Assembly: GCF_004298145.1 (NCBI RefSeq)
Contig: NZ_SCRH01000038.1
Span: 310,001-374,000, forward strand
Direction: 5' to 3'
Source of the DNA: Mycobacterium sp.
GTDB lineage: Bacteria > Actinomycetota > Actinomycetes > Mycobacteriales > Mycobacteriaceae
Length of the DNA: 64,000 nucleotides
The position numbers and the translations under genes were made by a program. This document shows, piece after piece, positions 17,924-28,945 of the stretch (positions are counted from its first letter, which is position 1; each line of letters begins with the position of its first letter). A model generated the notes under the pieces. The model did not search any database, had not been told where the DNA came from, and saw nothing but the letters and a program-made list of their open reading frames with translations.

Positions 17924-19051
17924 TCAGGCCACGGGCACCACGATCAGTTCGTGCGGCCGGTTGTTGACGGCCAGGGCGCCGTCGTCGGTCACGACGACGA
18001 TGTCCTCGATGCGCGCTCCCCAACGGCCCGGGAAGTAGATGCCCGGCTCGATAGAAAACGCCATGCCCGCCGTCAGCGGCAGGTCGTTTCCGGCGACGAT
18101 GTAGGGCTCTTCGTGAACCGACAGGCCGATCCCGTGCCCGGTGCGGTGCACGAAATACTCGGCGAGCCCTTCCGCGGCCAACACATCGCGGGCGGCGGCG
18201 TCGACCTGCTCGGCCGTCACTCCGGGGCGGACCGCCTCGTAAGCCGCACGCTGAGCGCGCTGGAGGACCGAATAATGTTGGGATACCTCGGGATTCGGCT
18301 CACCGATGCTGTAGGTGCGCGTCGAGTCAGAGTTGTAGCCGGGTTCATAGGCGCCGCCGATATCGACAACGACGATGTCACCTACCTGTAGTTCGCGATC
18401 CGAATACCCGTGGTGCGGGTCGGCGCCGTGCGGCCCGGACCCGACGATGATGAATGCCACCTCCGAATGTCCTTCGGCCACAATGGCGTCCGCGATGTCG
18501 GCGGCGACGTCGGCCTCGGTGCGGCCGGCCACCAAAAACTCCGGCACCCGGGCGTGCACTCGATCGATGGCCGCCCCCGCTTTGCGTAGCGCGTCGACTT
18601 CGCATTCCTCCTTGACCATCCGCAGCGTGCGCAACACGTCGGTGGCCAGAACGGGCAATACGCCGAGCACACCGGCCAGCGGCAACAAGTGCAGCGCCGG
18701 CATGGAATCGGTCACGGCGGTCGCGACGGGGGCACCGCCCAGCGCGGCGCCCACCAGATCGTAGGGATTGTCGCCGTCGACCCAATCACGCACGGCCAGA
18801 CCGAGTTCGGCGATGACCGACCCCTTGAGCGAGGCCAATTCCAGCCGCGGCACCACAACCGTCGGGTCACCGGATGCGGGCAACACCAGGGCGGTGAACC
18901 TCTCCAGCGTCTGGGCGCGCGACCCCACCAGGTAGCGCAGGTCATACCCGGGCGTGATCACCAGCCCCGCCAGATCCGCGGCCGTCGCCGCCGCGGCGGC
19001 CGCGGCCAGTCGGCGGGCATACACAGCTGCGTCGAAGCGATGCGACTCCAT
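17924..19051 (-). CDS. pepE: PepE, Xaa-Pro dipeptidase / M24 aminopeptidase
   Basis: Cytoplasmic metallopeptidase of the M24B family. The N-terminal creatinase-like domain spans about residues 1-140. The C-terminal pita-bread domain carries the metal ligands in [38 protein letters not shown] and ARIEDIVVV, all present. The ATG at 19051 gives 375 residues, the length of Rv2089c, and matches its start ([16 protein letters not shown]). The toxin gene begins 107 bases downstream on the same strand. The gene is divergent from the 5'-3' exonuclease gene. Confidence 0.94.
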   Translation of the reverse strand: MESHRFDAAVYARRLAAAAAAATAADLAGLVITPGYDLRYLVGSRAQTLERFTALVLPASGDPTVVVPRLELASLKGSVIAELGLAVRDWVDGDNPYDLVGAALGGAPVATAVTDSMPALHLLPLAGVLGVLPVLATDVLRTLRMVKEECEVDALRKAGAAIDRVHARVPEFLVAGRTEADVAADIADAIVAEGHSEVAFIIVGSGPHGADPHHGYSDRELQVGDIVVVDIGGAYEPGYNSDSTRTYSIGEPNPEVSQHYSVLQRAQRAAYEAVRPGVTAEQVDAAARDVLAAEGLAEYFVHRTGHGIGLSVHEEPYIVAGNDLPLTAGMAFSIEPGIYFPGRWGARIEDIVVVTDDGALAVNNRPHELIVVPVA

Positions 19052-19139
19052 GGCAGCCAGGCTAACCGGGTGGATCCAACGTCGACTTGTTGTGCCGATT
19101 TGGCCCGTTGGTCGACAACGAGTCGACGTTCGGCGACGT

Positions 19140-19181
19140 GGGATTACCCGGCAGCGACGCGGGATTGCCCGGCGGCGACAT
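19140..19181. repeat. Two 21-bp direct repeats between pepE and the exonuclease gene
   Basis: Two adjacent copies of GGGATTRCCCGGCRGCGAC plus two bases lie at 19140-19160 and 19161-19181, differing at a few positions. Just upstream, at 19111-19127, is GTCGAC-AACGA-GTCGAC. The 145-base divergent promoter region thus has internal structure that might be regulatory, or may be a simple duplication. Confidence 0.45.
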
Positions 19182-19196
19182 GAGACCATAGTCCGC

Positions 19197-20153
19197 ATGC
19201 GCCCACCGCTCGTGCTGCTCGATGGCGCCAGCATGTGGTTCCGCTCGTATTTCGGGGTCCCGTCCTCGATCACCGCCCCCGACGGCCGGCCCGTCAACGC
19301 CGTTCGGGGATTCATCGACTCCGTCGCCGTGGTGATCACCCAGCAGCGGCCCGGCCGGCTGGTGGTCTGCCTGGACCTGGATTGGCGGCCGCAGTTCCGG
19401 GTTGACCTCGTGCCGTCCTACAAGGCCCACCGCGTGGCCGAGGCGGAGCCGCGGGGCGAACCGGACGTCGAGGAGGTCCCGGACGGCCTGACGCCCCAGA
19501 TCGACATGATCGCCGAACTGCTTGACGCCTTCGGGATTCCGACGGCGGGGGCGGAGGGCTTCGAGGCCGACGACGTGCTGGGCACGCTGGCGGCGCGGGA
19601 ACGCGACGACCCGGTGGTGGTGGTCAGCGGTGACCGCGACCTGATGCAGGTGGTGTCCGACGATCCGGTCCCGGTGCGGGTGCTCTACCTCGGCCGCGGG
19701 CTGAGCAAAGCCACGCTGTTCGGGCCCGCCGAGGTGGCCGAACACTACGGCGTGCCGGTGGGGCGGGCCGGGCCCGCCTACGCCGAACTCGCGCTGCTGC
19801 GCGGCGATCCGTCCGACGGGCTGCCGGGGGTCCCGGGCGTCGGTGAGAAGACCGCGGCGACGCTGCTGGCCCAGCACGGTTCGCTGGATCAGATCCTGGC
19901 CGTCGCCCACGACCCGAAGTCGAAGATGGCGAAGGGCCTGCGGGCGAAACTGCTGGGCGCACTGGACTACATCGAGGCGGCCTGCCAGGTGGTGCGCGTG
20001 GCCACCGACGCGCCCGTCACCTTCTCGACCGCCAGCGACGAGCTACCGCTGGTCGCCGCCGACCCGCAACGAACCGCCACGCTGGCAACCGAACTCGGCG
20101 TGGGCTCGTCGATCGCCCGCTTGCAGAAAGCGCTCGACGCGCTGCCGACCTGA
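19197..20153 (+). CDS. 5'-3' exonuclease (polymerase I-type FEN domain, Rv2090 homologue)
   Basis: A free-standing 5'-nuclease like the N-terminal domain of DNA polymerase I, acting on flaps or 5' ends during repair. Conserved acidic metal-site motifs are [35 protein letters not shown] and [13 protein letters not shown], followed by the helix-hairpin-helix [18 protein letters not shown]. The ATG at 19197 gives 318 residues. The longer start used in some annotations of Rv2090 runs antisense through pepE and is less likely. The gene converges on the DUF4333 gene with a small hairpin between the stops. Confidence 0.9.
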   Translation: MRPPLVLLDGASMWFRSYFGVPSSITAPDGRPVNAVRGFIDSVAVVITQQRPGRLVVCLDLDWRPQFRVDLVPSYKAHRVAEAEPRGEPDVEEVPDGLTPQIDMIAELLDAFGIPTAGAEGFEADDVLGTLAARERDDPVVVVSGDRDLMQVVSDDPVPVRVLYLGRGLSKATLFGPAEVAEHYGVPVGRAGPAYAELALLRGDPSDGLPGVPGVGEKTAATLLAQHGSLDQILAVAHDPKSKMAKGLRAKLLGALDYIEAACQVVRVATDAPVTFSTASDELPLVAADPQRTATLATELGVGSSIARLQKALDALPT

Positions 20154-20157
20154 GGAA

Positions 20158-20172
20158 CCCGGCGAACCCGGG
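20158..20172. terminator. Short hairpin between convergent genes
   Basis: CCCGG-CGAAC-CCGGG forms a perfect 5-bp stem in the 22-base gap between the exonuclease and DUF4333 stops. It has no U-tract, as is common in mycobacteria, and could terminate either transcript. Confidence 0.35.
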
Positions 20173-20175
20173 ACG

Positions 20176-20937
20176 CTACTGGGGACGGCCGACCTCGTAG
20201 GTGCCCTTGTTGTCCTGAAAGGTCACTGTCACGTGCTTCGACGCACCGTCGATGCTGACGTCGCAGTCGAACGTGGCGCCCTTCTTGACGGTCGGGTTTT
20301 GACCGTGGTTGCACTTGACGTCTTTGACGTTCTTCGCGCCGTAGCCGTTGGTTTCGTCGCTGAGGACCTGCAGGACCCCGGTCTGCGCCTTGCTGACGTC
20401 CAGCTTGGTGGTGACGAAGAATCCGGGCTGCCAGAAACCGAGCACCAGCACGACGATGATGAGCAGCAACGCGATCGCGCCGCCCACACCGGCGATCAGC
20501 CCGGCCGGTCGCTTCTTGCCGGGCTGCTCATAGGGCGGGTACTGCTGCGGGTACTGGCCCGGCTGACCGTACTGGCCGTACTGACCGTATTGGCCCGGCT
20601 GTGGATACTGGCCGGGCTGCGGGTATTGGCCGGGCTGCGCGTACTGCCCCGGCTGACCGTACTGGCCCGGCTGGGCGTATTGGCCCGGCTGACCGTACTG
20701 CCCGGGCTGCGCGTAGCCCGGCTGCTGGGGGTACTGCTGCGGATAGGGCTGCTCAGCCGGCTGTTGGTACTGCGGGTACTCGGCGGGCGGGGTGTAGGCG
20801 GGGGCCTGCCACGACGCCTCCTGGGTCGACTGGTCCTGCCAGGTCGGCGCCACCTGGGCCGGGTCCGACGAGTGGTCGCCGCCTTGACCTTGGCCGGGCG
20901 GTTGCCACTGCTGGTCCGATCCCTGCGGTCCGCTCAT
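20176..20937 (-). CDS. Pro/Gln/Gly/Tyr-repeat membrane protein with DUF4333 domain (Rv2091c homologue)
   Basis: A 253-residue single-pass protein. Residues 1-145 are low-complexity cytoplasmic sequence with repeated PGQY units ([18 protein letters not shown]), encoded by about 18-base imperfect repeats. A basic KKRP precedes one hydrophobic helix ([20 protein letters not shown]). The extracellular DUF4333 domain has the paired cysteines in VKCNHG and FDCDVS. The ATG at 20937 is supported by AGGAG five bases upstream; an upstream in-frame start is less likely. Function unknown. The repeat number probably varies between strains. Confidence 0.88.
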   Translation of the reverse strand: MSGPQGSDQQWQPPGQGQGGDHSSDPAQVAPTWQDQSTQEASWQAPAYTPPAEYPQYQQPAEQPYPQQYPQQPGYAQPGQYGQPGQYAQPGQYGQPGQYAQPGQYPQPGQYPQPGQYGQYGQYGQPGQYPQQYPPYEQPGKKRPAGLIAGVGGAIALLLIIVVLVLGFWQPGFFVTTKLDVSKAQTGVLQVLSDETNGYGAKNVKDVKCNHGQNPTVKKGATFDCDVSIDGASKHVTVTFQDNKGTYEVGRPQ

Positions 20938-21002
20938 CTTTCTCCTCAGCCCCTTGTATCTCGGCATGAACTATCAGCGCTTAACGGTAGCTGCGGCCCA
21001 GC

Positions 21003-23816
21003 CTACCCGGCGTCAACTGCGACGACGCCGCGCCGAATGTCGGTGATCGCCCGCTTCGCGGTGGCCCGCAACTCGGCATCCGGGGCGGCGTTGCGCACCT
21101 GATCCAGCAGGTCAAGCGCCTGCCGACACCAGCGCACGAAATCGCCCGCCAGCAGGGGTGAGCCGGTGCCGGCCGGATCGGCCGCCGCCAGCGACGCGGC
21201 CAGATCACCGGTCCTGGCCCAGCGGTAGATGACATTGACGAAGCCGTCGTCGGGTTCGCGACTCGGGGCGATCCGGTGCGTCTGCTCATCGGCGCGCAGC
21301 GCCATCGACAGCCTCGACGTCTGCTGCAGCGCCCGCCGCAATTGCTGGGTGGGGGCGTCGGCCGCGAACCCCGCACCCGGCCCGTCCCCGCCTCGGCTTT
21401 CGTACAGAACCGAGGAGACCACCGCCGCCAGCTCGGCCGGCTTCAACCCCGACCATGCGCCGCTGCGCAGGCATTCGGCGACCAGCAGGTCGCTTTCGCT
21501 GTAGATGCGCGCCAGCAGGCGCCCGTCGTCGGTGACGCGGGGATCACCGTCACGCCCCTCGATGAACCCCCGCTCGGTGAGCAGCCCGACGATCCGATCG
21601 AAGGTTCGGGCCAGCGAATTGGTCTCCGCCGCAACTTTTTTCTCCAGTTGCGCGTTGTCGCGTTCGATCCGCAGGTAACGCTCGGCCTGCCGGACCTGCG
21701 CTTCCAGGCCGGCCGTGTTGTGCGACGGGTGTCGGCGCAGCTGTTCGCGCAGGGACGCCAGCTCCGGGTCATGAAAGGCGCCGTCGGTGTCCCCGCGGCC
21801 GCCGCGGTGCCTGGCCGGAATGGTCAGCCCGGCGGCCGCCGACCGCAGTGCCGAGGCCAGATCACGTCGGACCCGTGGCTGCCGGTGCTCGACCCGCTTG
21901 GGCAGTGACATCGAACCGACCGGTGCGGACACGCCCGAATAGTCGGCCGAGGAAATCCTTCCCGCCCAGCGGTTTTCGGTCAGCACCAACGGGCGCGGGT
22001 CGGAACTGTCGCGGGCCGATTCCAGCACCACGGCCAGTCCACCGCGCCGGCCCTGGGTGATGTTGATGATGTCGCCCCGGCGCAGCGCGGCCAGCGCATC
22101 GGTGGCCGCCTGCCGTCGCTGCAACCGCGAGGCACGTGACTGCGCCCGCTCCATCTCGGAGATGCGCGCACGCATCCGGGCGTATTCCAGGATCGGCGCC
22201 TTGGGTCCGCCCAGCTCGGCGGCGATCTCGCCGAGCATCGCGCTGCCCCGCTCGATCCCACGCACCAGCCCGACGACGGAGCGGTCGGCCTGATACTGCG
22301 CAAATGACTGCTCGAGCAACCGATGTGCCTGCTCGGGCCCCATCTGGCGTACCAGGTTGATCGTCATGTTGTACGACGGGGCGAACGAACTGCGCAGCGG
22401 GAAGGTGCGGGTGGAGGCCAGCCCGGCCACCGCGGCGGGTTCGGTGGTTTCTTCGTTGGGATTCCAGAGCACCACCGCATGGCCCTCGACATCGATGCCG
22501 CGCCGCCCGGCGCGCCCGGTCAGCTGGGTGTACTCCCCCGGCGTCAGCGCCATGTGCTGCTCGCCGTTGAACTTGACCAGCCGCTCGAGCACCACGGTGC
22601 GGGCGGGCATATTGATCCCGAGCGCCAGGGTCTCGGTGGCGAACACGGCCCTGACGAGCCCGGCGGTGAAGAGCTCTTCGACCGTGTGCCGGAAGGCGGG
22701 CAACATGCCGGCGTGGTGGGCGGCCAAACCACGCAGCAGCCCCTCCCGCCACTCGTAATAGCCGAGCACGGCCAGGTCGGAGTCGGCGAGATCGCCGCAG
22801 CGATGCTCGATCACCTCGGCGATCTGCGCGCGCTCCTCCTGAGTGGTCAGCTGCAAGGGCGAACGCAGGCATTGCTGGACGGCGGCGTCACAGCCGGCCC
22901 GCGAGAACACGAACGTGATCGCCGGCAGCAGCCCCTCGGAATCCAGGGTCGCGATCACGTCCGGGCGCCCCGGTGTGCGGTAGAAGCGGGGCCTGCCGGA
23001 CCCCGCTGACGAACGCCCGCGTCCGGCGCTTCGCCGCGGCTGCCAGTCCGACATGCGATCGGCCTCGCGGCGATGCGCGATGTGCCGCGACAGATCCGGG
23101 TTAACGCGCGGCTCGCGAGCGGCACCCGGTTGCGCGGGGGCTTCCGAATTCCGGTAGTCGAAGAGGTCGAAAAGCCGCTTGCCCACCAACACGTGTTGCC
23201 ACAGTGGCACCGGTCGGTGCTCGTCGACCACGACCGTCGTATCGCCGCGCACGGTCTGGATCCAGCCGCCGAACTCCTCGGCGTTGCTCACCGTCGCCGA
23301 CAGGCTGACCACCCGCACCTCGTCGGGCAGGTGCAGGATCACTTCTTCCCACACCGGCCCCCGCATCCGGTCGGCCAGGAAATGCACCTCGTCCATCACT
23401 ACGTACGAAAGTCCCCGCAGCGCAGGAGAATCCGCGTAGAGCATGTTGCGCAGCACTTCGGTCGTCATGACCACCACGGGCGCATCGGCGTTTACCGACA
23501 TGTCCCCGGTGAGCAGGCCGATGCGGTCGCGGCCGTAGCGCGCCGTCAGGTCGGTGTGCTTCTGGTTGCTCAGCGCTTTCAACGGCGTGGTGTAGAAGCA
23601 CTTGCCACCGGCCGCCAGCGCCAAGTGCACCGCGAATTCGCCGACCACCGTCTTGCCGGCCCCGGTCGGCGCGCAGACCAGCACCCCGTGGCCGCGTTCG
23701 AGCGCCGCGCACGCCCGACGCTGAAAGCCGTCGAGCGCGAAGGGCAGGTCCGCGGTGAACCGGGTGAGCTCGACCAGCTCCGCCACCTCGTGCGGTATCG
23801 ACGGTTCAGGTGACAT
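21003..23816 (-). CDS. helY: HelY, DEVH-box Ski2-like helicase
   Basis: ATP-dependent superfamily 2 helicase of the Ski2/Mtr4 type, probably acting on RNA. Walker A is APTGAGKT (49-56) and the Walker B box is DEVH (142-145), with [15 protein letters not shown] as motif III and [12 protein letters not shown] as motif VI. The 937 residues compare with 906 recalled for Rv2092c; much of the difference is a longer Ser/Arg/Gly-rich insert near residues 220-275. Its start overlaps the end of tatC by 11 bases, so it is the last gene of a tatA-tatC-helY group, as in M. tuberculosis. Confidence 0.94.
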   Translation of the reverse strand: MSPEPSIPHEVAELVELTRFTADLPFALDGFQRRACAALERGHGVLVCAPTGAGKTVVGEFAVHLALAAGGKCFYTTPLKALSNQKHTDLTARYGRDRIGLLTGDMSVNADAPVVVMTTEVLRNMLYADSPALRGLSYVVMDEVHFLADRMRGPVWEEVILHLPDEVRVVSLSATVSNAEEFGGWIQTVRGDTTVVVDEHRPVPLWQHVLVGKRLFDLFDYRNSEAPAQPGAAREPRVNPDLSRHIAHRREADRMSDWQPRRSAGRGRSSAGSGRPRFYRTPGRPDVIATLDSEGLLPAITFVFSRAGCDAAVQQCLRSPLQLTTQEERAQIAEVIEHRCGDLADSDLAVLGYYEWREGLLRGLAAHHAGMLPAFRHTVEELFTAGLVRAVFATETLALGINMPARTVVLERLVKFNGEQHMALTPGEYTQLTGRAGRRGIDVEGHAVVLWNPNEETTEPAAVAGLASTRTFPLRSSFAPSYNMTINLVRQMGPEQAHRLLEQSFAQYQADRSVVGLVRGIERGSAMLGEIAAELGGPKAPILEYARMRARISEMERAQSRASRLQRRQAATDALAALRRGDIINITQGRRGGLAVVLESARDSSDPRPLVLTENRWAGRISSADYSGVSAPVGSMSLPKRVEHRQPRVRRDLASALRSAAAGLTIPARHRGGRGDTDGAFHDPELASLREQLRRHPSHNTAGLEAQVRQAERYLRIERDNAQLEKKVAAETNSLARTFDRIVGLLTERGFIEGRDGDPRVTDDGRLLARIYSESDLLVAECLRSGAWSGLKPAELAAVVSSVLYESRGGDGPGAGFAADAPTQQLRRALQQTSRLSMALRADEQTHRIAPSREPDDGFVNVIYRWARTGDLAASLAAADPAGTGSPLLAGDFVRWCRQALDLLDQVRNAAPDAELRATAKRAITDIRRGVVAVDAG

Positions 23817-24762
23817 CGTCGTGTTGCCCGGCGGTGACCGAGGGCTCCGGTATCGCGGTGGGCCGATCGATGACCGATGCTTCGTCGTCGGGGATCACCG
23901 CCTGGGCTTCGCGTTTGGCCTTCCGCTTGTCGTGAAGCCGGGTGATCTGGATGGCGAACTCGAGCAGCACGGACAGCGCCAACCCGAGCGCGGTCATCGA
24001 AAACGGATCGGATCCTGGCGTGAATACGGCCGCGAACACGAACATCGCGAAGATCAGACCACGCCGCCACGACTTGAGCCGCTGGTAGGTCAGTAGCCCC
24101 ACCGTGTTGAGCATGACGATCAGCAGCGGGAATTCGAAGCTGACGCCGAACACCACCAGCAGATTGATCAGGAACCCGAAATACCGGTCGCCGGACAGGG
24201 CGGTCACCTGCACGTCGCTGCCGACGGTCAACAAGAAGCCCAGCGCCTTGGACAGCACGTAGTAGGCCAGCGCCGCGCCCGCGCCGAAGAGCACGACGGC
24301 CGGGACCACGAATGCGATCGCGAAGCGGCGCTCCTTCTGGTAGAGCCCGGGCGTGATGAACGCCCACAGCTGGTAGAACCACACCGGGCAGGCCAGCACC
24401 ACCCCGGCCGTCAGCCCCACCTTCAGCCGCAGCATGAACTGGTCGAACGGCGCGGTAGCCAGCAGCCGGCATTGCCCGTTGGCGCTGATGTCCGCGCGCG
24501 CCGACTGCGGCAGCGAACAGTAGGGATGACGCAGCCATTCACCGAGGCTTTCCAGCCCGAAGATCGAATGCGAATACCAGACGAACCCGAAAATCGTGGT
24601 CAGCACGATCGCCGCCAGGGAAATCAACAGCCGGGTGCGCAGCTCGGTGAGGTGGTCGACCAGCGACATGGTCGCGTCCGGGTTGGTGCGACTGCGTCGG
24701 TTACGTGGGTTGAGGCGTTTCAGCACGCCGGAAGTGCGCGCTGAAACCTTGAATGTTTTCAC
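23806..24762 (-). CDS. tatC: TatC, twin-arginine translocase core subunit
   Basis: Six-helix membrane protein that recognises twin-arginine signal peptides and recruits TatA. Conserved features are [14 protein letters not shown] at the start, the hydrophobic helices, [13 protein letters not shown], and [16 protein letters not shown]. Length is 318, near the 308 of Rv2093c. It has the long charged cytoplasmic tail usual in mycobacteria. It overlaps helY and lies 55 bases downstream of tatA, consistent with one operon. Confidence 0.95.
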   Translation of the reverse strand: MKTFKVSARTSGVLKRLNPRNRRSRTNPDATMSLVDHLTELRTRLLISLAAIVLTTIFGFVWYSHSIFGLESLGEWLRHPYCSLPQSARADISANGQCRLLATAPFDQFMLRLKVGLTAGVVLACPVWFYQLWAFITPGLYQKERRFAIAFVVPAVVLFGAGAALAYYVLSKALGFLLTVGSDVQVTALSGDRYFGFLINLLVVFGVSFEFPLLIVMLNTVGLLTYQRLKSWRRGLIFAMFVFAAVFTPGSDPFSMTALGLALSVLLEFAIQITRLHDKRKAKREAQAVIPDDEASVIDRPTAIPEPSVTAGQHDDVT

Positions 24763-24817
24763 GATGCTCGTCTAGGGCTCGGTCAGGGGCGCTCGGGCAC
24801 CGCGACGATGATGGCGG

Positions 24818-25096
24818 CTACGCCGGGCGTGCTTCGCTGTGCCCCTGCTCGCTGGGCGCCGGGGGATCGACCCGCTGCGACTGCACGGGCGTCGGGTTCG
24901 CCGCGGACGCGTCACCCGGGGTGCCCAGGGCCGACGTTTCCGCCTTGGTCTCGCTCTGCATTTCCCGGATCTCCGACTTGAAGATCCGCATCGATTTGCC
25001 CAAGGAACGCGCCGCATCGGGGAGCTTCTTGGCGCCGAACAGCAGGATCACCACGACCGCGAGGATCGCCCAGTGCCACGGACTAAGACTGCCCAC
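24818..25096 (-). CDS. tatA: TatA, twin-arginine translocase pore subunit
   Basis: A 92-residue protein with one N-terminal helix ([19 protein letters not shown]), the FGAKKLP hinge, an amphipathic helix ([20 protein letters not shown]) and an acidic/proline-rich tail. This is the TatA layout that forms the export channel with TatC. Start ATG gives [10 protein letters not shown], the standard mycobacterial start. Confidence 0.95.
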   Translation of the reverse strand: MGSLSPWHWAILAVVVILLFGAKKLPDAARSLGKSMRIFKSEIREMQSETKAETSALGTPGDASAANPTPVQSQRVDPPAPSEQGHSEARPA

Positions 25097-25192
25097 TTTG
25101 ATTACCTCCAGACGTTCACCCGATGCTACCGCAGTAGCGCCACGCGGCGGTGGGCCCGCGCCACGCCGCGGTGGGCCATATCGCCTGGACTT

Positions 25193-26164
25193 TTATGAGC
25201 TGAGGGCTTCATAGGACGTCACGGCGGCCGCCGCGGCATCCCGCACCCGCCGCACCAGCGACCCCGGCGCCAGAACCTGCACGGCGGGCCCCAACCCCAG
25301 CACCAGCCGCGTCATCCAGTCCTCGGAGGCGTAGGTCATGACCGCCTCGCAGGATCCGTCCGGCAACTCGCGCACGTCGCGCATCGGGTAGTACTCGAAC
25401 ATCCAGGACGCCGCGGGCGCCACCCGCAGCGTGGCGAACGGCAGCGACGGATCCCCGTCGAACAGCGAGGTGTCGGGCGGCGCGTGCAGCACCGGCTCCG
25501 GCGGCGCGGCGGGCTCGTTGAGCTCGCTGGCGTCCACGATCCGGTCGAAGCGGAACAGCCGGACCCCTTCGGCCTCGCGGGACCAGGCCTCCAGGTAGCT
25601 GTGGCCGCCGATCAGCAGCACCCGAATGGGATCGACGACGCGGCTGGTGAGCGTGTCGTGCGAGGCGGAGTAGTAATCGATGGCCAGCGCGTGTTTGGAC
25701 TGCACGGCCGCGCGCACCGCGGCGGCGGCCCGACTCTCCGCCGGCGCGGGCTCGTCGACGACCGTCGCGGCGTGCGTGGCGTCGTATCCGACGGCCCCCG
25801 CGGCGTCCTCGATCTTGGCGATCGCACTGCGCGCGGCTTCGGGGTCGACGACACCGGGAATGTCGGCCAGCGCCCGCAGCGCCACCAGCAGGCCGGTGGC
25901 CTCCGGAGAGGTGAGCTTGAGTGGGCGGTCGATACCGGCGGAGAACGCCACCTCGATGGTGTCCCCGGAGAACTGGAAATCGATGAGGTCCCCCGGGAAG
26001 TAGCCGGGAAGGCCGCACATCCAGAGCTGGTTGAGGTCGTCCTCGAGTTGCTTGGCCGATACCCCGAGATCGGCGGCGGCCTTGGCCCGGGTCACGCGCG
26101 GGTTGGCCTGAAAGTACGGGACCATGTTCAGCAGCCGCACCAGGCGGGTGGAGATGGGGGTCAT
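25193..26164 (-). CDS. pafC: PafC, WYL-domain transcriptional regulator
   Basis: With PafB it forms the regulator that activates the LexA-independent DNA damage response in mycobacteria. The N-terminus has a winged-helix segment (VTRAKAAADLGVSAKQLEDDL). The WYL region includes HALAIDYYSASHDTL and LEAWSREAEGVRLFRFDRI, followed by a C-terminal extension. Length is 323, against 316 for Rv2095c. Its start overlaps the pafB stop (ATGA), so the two are translated together. It is named for its place beside pafA and is not part of the pupylation machinery itself. Confidence 0.93.
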   Translation of the reverse strand: MTPISTRLVRLLNMVPYFQANPRVTRAKAAADLGVSAKQLEDDLNQLWMCGLPGYFPGDLIDFQFSGDTIEVAFSAGIDRPLKLTSPEATGLLVALRALADIPGVVDPEAARSAIAKIEDAAGAVGYDATHAATVVDEPAPAESRAAAAVRAAVQSKHALAIDYYSASHDTLTSRVVDPIRVLLIGGHSYLEAWSREAEGVRLFRFDRIVDASELNEPAAPPEPVLHAPPDTSLFDGDPSLPFATLRVAPAASWMFEYYPMRDVRELPDGSCEAVMTYASEDWMTRLVLGLGPAVQVLAPGSLVRRVRDAAAAAVTSYEALSS

Positions 26165-27159
26165 GCGGACACGCCCGCATGGGCCCGCAACCGGGCCAGC
26201 ACGTCGTCGCGCAGCGACTGCGGCTCGAGCGCCAGGGCGTCGGCGCCGTAACCGGCGATGTCACGGGCCAGCTGGTCGGTGGATCGGATGTCGAGTTCGA
26301 TCACCTCGCCGTCGCGCCCACCCAGCCGCCGTTCGCCAACGGGCCTGCCGGCGCGGCGCAATGCGGTGGCCCGCCCGTCGGCCACCCATACCCGGGCGGG
26401 CCCGCCGGCCGGCGCCGCTGAAACGTCGGTGACCGTCTGGGCCACGATCTTGCGCAGGTCAATCCCTTCGGGCACGGTGACGGCGCCCGGCGGGCCGATC
26501 GGCATGACGTCGGGACCGATCCGGGAGAGCCGGAAGGTGCGGGTGGCGTCGCGGTCGCGGTCGTGGCCCACCAGATACCAGCGGCCTTTCTCGGTGACGA
26601 CGCCCCACGGCTCGACGGTTCGGGTGGCGTACGACTCGGCCCGCGACGGCCGGTGCGGAAACTGCACGGCCTGTCGGGAGTCGATCGCGGACAACAGGAT
26701 TCCGAGAACGTCCTCCGAGCCACGCAGACCCGGCACTCCGACCGGCGACGCGATCGCGACCGGCGCGTCCGGATCGACGTCGACCCCGGCCGCGCGGAGT
26801 TTGAGCAGGGCGCCCTGGGTGGCGGTGATCAGTTCGGGCGACTCCCACAGCTGGGTCGCGACGGCCACCGCGGCCGCCTCGTCGGGGGTCAGGTCGACGG
26901 GTGCGAGCGAATAGGCGTCGCGGTTGATCCGGTAGCCCTCACATGCGTCCCAGGCCGAGACCCTGCCGACCTCGAGCGGGATGCCGAGGTCGCGCAGCTC
27001 GTTCTTGTCGCGTTCGAACATGCGGGAGAACGCCTCGGCACTAGCGCTGTCCGAATAACCCGCCACGCTCGACCTGATCTTTTCCGCCGTGATGTACCCG
27101 CGGGTGGACAGCAGGGCGATGACCAGGTTCACCAACCGTTCGACTTTTGACGTCGCCAT
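26161..27159 (-). CDS. pafB: PafB, WYL-domain transcriptional regulator
   Basis: Partner of PafC. The N-terminal HTH is in RLVNLVIALLSTRGYITAEKI, and the WYL domain includes RTVEPWGVVTEKGRWYLVGH and TRTFRLSRI. The ATG at 27159 (MATSKVERLVNLVIAL) gives 332 residues, equal to Rv2096c. The frame is open for 89 more codons upstream but these lack the family sequence. 206 bases separate it from the pafA stop, in which I see no gene. Confidence 0.94.
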   Translation of the reverse strand: MATSKVERLVNLVIALLSTRGYITAEKIRSSVAGYSDSASAEAFSRMFERDKNELRDLGIPLEVGRVSAWDACEGYRINRDAYSLAPVDLTPDEAAAVAVATQLWESPELITATQGALLKLRAAGVDVDPDAPVAIASPVGVPGLRGSEDVLGILLSAIDSRQAVQFPHRPSRAESYATRTVEPWGVVTEKGRWYLVGHDRDRDATRTFRLSRIGPDVMPIGPPGAVTVPEGIDLRKIVAQTVTDVSAAPAGGPARVWVADGRATALRRAGRPVGERRLGGRDGEVIELDIRSTDQLARDIAGYGADALALEPQSLRDDVLARLRAHAGVSA

Positions 27160-27365
27160 CGGGACCAGATTATTCGATGGTCGGCGCCCGGCGCTTCCAC
27201 CGGCGCACCGCGTCGCACTATTCCCCATCACCACCTCAGTCTCGAGTTGGGAGGGCAACACCGATTCGCAAACCTGCAAGCGCCCGCGCTGGCGCGTTTG
27301 CGATGCGCACTTCAGCGCCAAGACGTGCCGTAGGGCCGGCGTGGCGGGCGGTGAGCCGACGGCGG

Positions 27366-28724
27366 CTACATGCTCGCGATCAGCCGCTTGACCCGCTCGT
27401 CGACCGCGCGGAAGGGGTCCTTGCACAGCACGGTCCGCTGCGCCTGGTCGTTGAGCTTGAGGTGCACCCAGTCGACGGTGAAGTCGCGGCCGGCCGCCTG
27501 GGCGGCGCTGATGAACTCACCACGCAGCCGCGCCCGGGTGGTCTGCGGCGGATTGTCAACCGCCTCCGCGATGTCCTCGTCAGTGGTGACGCGGGTCGCA
27601 AGCCCCTTGCGCTGCAGCAGATCGAAGACGCCGCGCCCGCGTTTGATGTCGTGGTAGGCCAGGTCCAGCTGGGCGATCTTCGGGTCGGACAGCTCCATGT
27701 TGTAGCGATCCTGGTAGCGCTGGAACAGCTTGCGCTTGATCACCCAGTCGATCTCGGTGTCCACCTTGGCGAAGTCCTGGCTCTCGACCGCGTCGAGCTG
27801 GCGGCCCCACAGGTCGACGATCTGCTCGATCTGGGCGTTGGGCTCCCGGGTCTGCAGGTGTTCGACCGCGCGGCCGTAGTACTCCCGCTGGATGTCCAGC
27901 GCGCTGGCCTGACGCCCGCCCGCCAGCCGCACCGGCCGGCGGCCGCTGATGTCGTGGCTGACCTCACGGATGGCGCGGATGGGGTTGTCCAGCGAGAAAT
28001 CCCGGAACGGCACCCCGGCTTCGATCATCTCGAGCACCAGCGCGGCGGTGCCCACCTTGAGCATGGTGGAGGTTTCGCACATGTTGGAGTCGCCGACGAT
28101 CACGTGCAGCCGCCGGTACTTCTCGGCGTCGGCGTGCGGCTCGTCGCGGGTATTGATGATCGGCCGGCTGCGGGTGGTGGCCGAGGAAACACCCTCCCAA
28201 ATGTGCTCGGCGCGTTGGGAAAGGCAGAACGTTGCGGCCTTGGGGGTCTGCAGCACCTTGCCGGCGCCGCAGATCAGCTGGCGCGTGACCAGAAACGGCA
28301 GCAGGACATCGGAGATCCGGGAGAACTCGCCGGCCCGCACGATCAAGTAGTTCTCGTGGCAACCGTATGAGTTGCCCGCCGAATCGGTGTTGTTCTTGAA
28401 CAGGTAGATGTCGCCGCCGATGCCCTCATCGGCGAGCCGCTGCTCGGCGTCGATGAGCAGGTCTTCGAGCACCCATTCGCCGGCGCGGTCATGGGTGACC
28501 AGCTGCACCAGGCTGTCGCACTCGGCGGTGGCGTACTCGGGGTGGCTTCCCACGTCGAGGTAGAGCCGGGCGCCGTTACGCAGGAAGACGTTGGAGCTGC
28601 GGCCCCAGGACACGACGCGGCGAAACAAGTAGCGGGCCACCTCGTCCGGGCTGAGCCGCCGATGGCCGTGGAATGTGCAGGTGACCCCGAACTCGGTCTC
28701 GATGCCCATGATTCGCCGCTGCAC
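27366..28724 (-). CDS. pafA: PafA, Pup-protein ligase
   Basis: Glutamine-synthetase-like ligase that joins the C-terminal glutamate of deamidated Pup to lysines of target proteins. It starts [16 protein letters not shown] with the metal-binding glutamates, then [36 protein letters not shown] and [19 protein letters not shown]. The GTG at 28724 gives 452 residues, equal to Rv2097c. A 221-base gap upstream to prcA shows no gene; in H37Rv the block Rv2098c-Rv2108 (with PE/PPE genes) lies there instead. Confidence 0.96.
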   Translation of the reverse strand: MQRRIMGIETEFGVTCTFHGHRRLSPDEVARYLFRRVVSWGRSSNVFLRNGARLYLDVGSHPEYATAECDSLVQLVTHDRAGEWVLEDLLIDAEQRLADEGIGGDIYLFKNNTDSAGNSYGCHENYLIVRAGEFSRISDVLLPFLVTRQLICGAGKVLQTPKAATFCLSQRAEHIWEGVSSATTRSRPIINTRDEPHADAEKYRRLHVIVGDSNMCETSTMLKVGTAALVLEMIEAGVPFRDFSLDNPIRAIREVSHDISGRRPVRLAGGRQASALDIQREYYGRAVEHLQTREPNAQIEQIVDLWGRQLDAVESQDFAKVDTEIDWVIKRKLFQRYQDRYNMELSDPKIAQLDLAYHDIKRGRGVFDLLQRKGLATRVTTDEDIAEAVDNPPQTTRARLRGEFISAAQAAGRDFTVDWVHLKLNDQAQRTVLCKDPFRAVDERVKRLIASM

Positions 28725-28945
28725 GTAATCGAGCGTACTGGTTGTGCGAGCGCGGCGGTGGGCAAGCCGCGCGTATCGATCCGACGAAGTTTTTCGCACG
28801 CCCTTTTCCGGGCCGCCCCGGGACCATTGCGGCAACGGAGGATCCGGCGCACACACTGACGACTTGAGAGCTCACCAGCACCTTGAGCACCACCAAGCCC
28901 ACCAGTACCGGCGGCGGGAAGCCGCCGATCCACTTCGGGCCGGGT

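Noticed and set aside
18954..19196. N-terminal extension of the 5'-3' exonuclease
   Set aside because: The extension runs antisense to pepE and is low-complexity; the conserved protein begins at [10 protein letters not shown].
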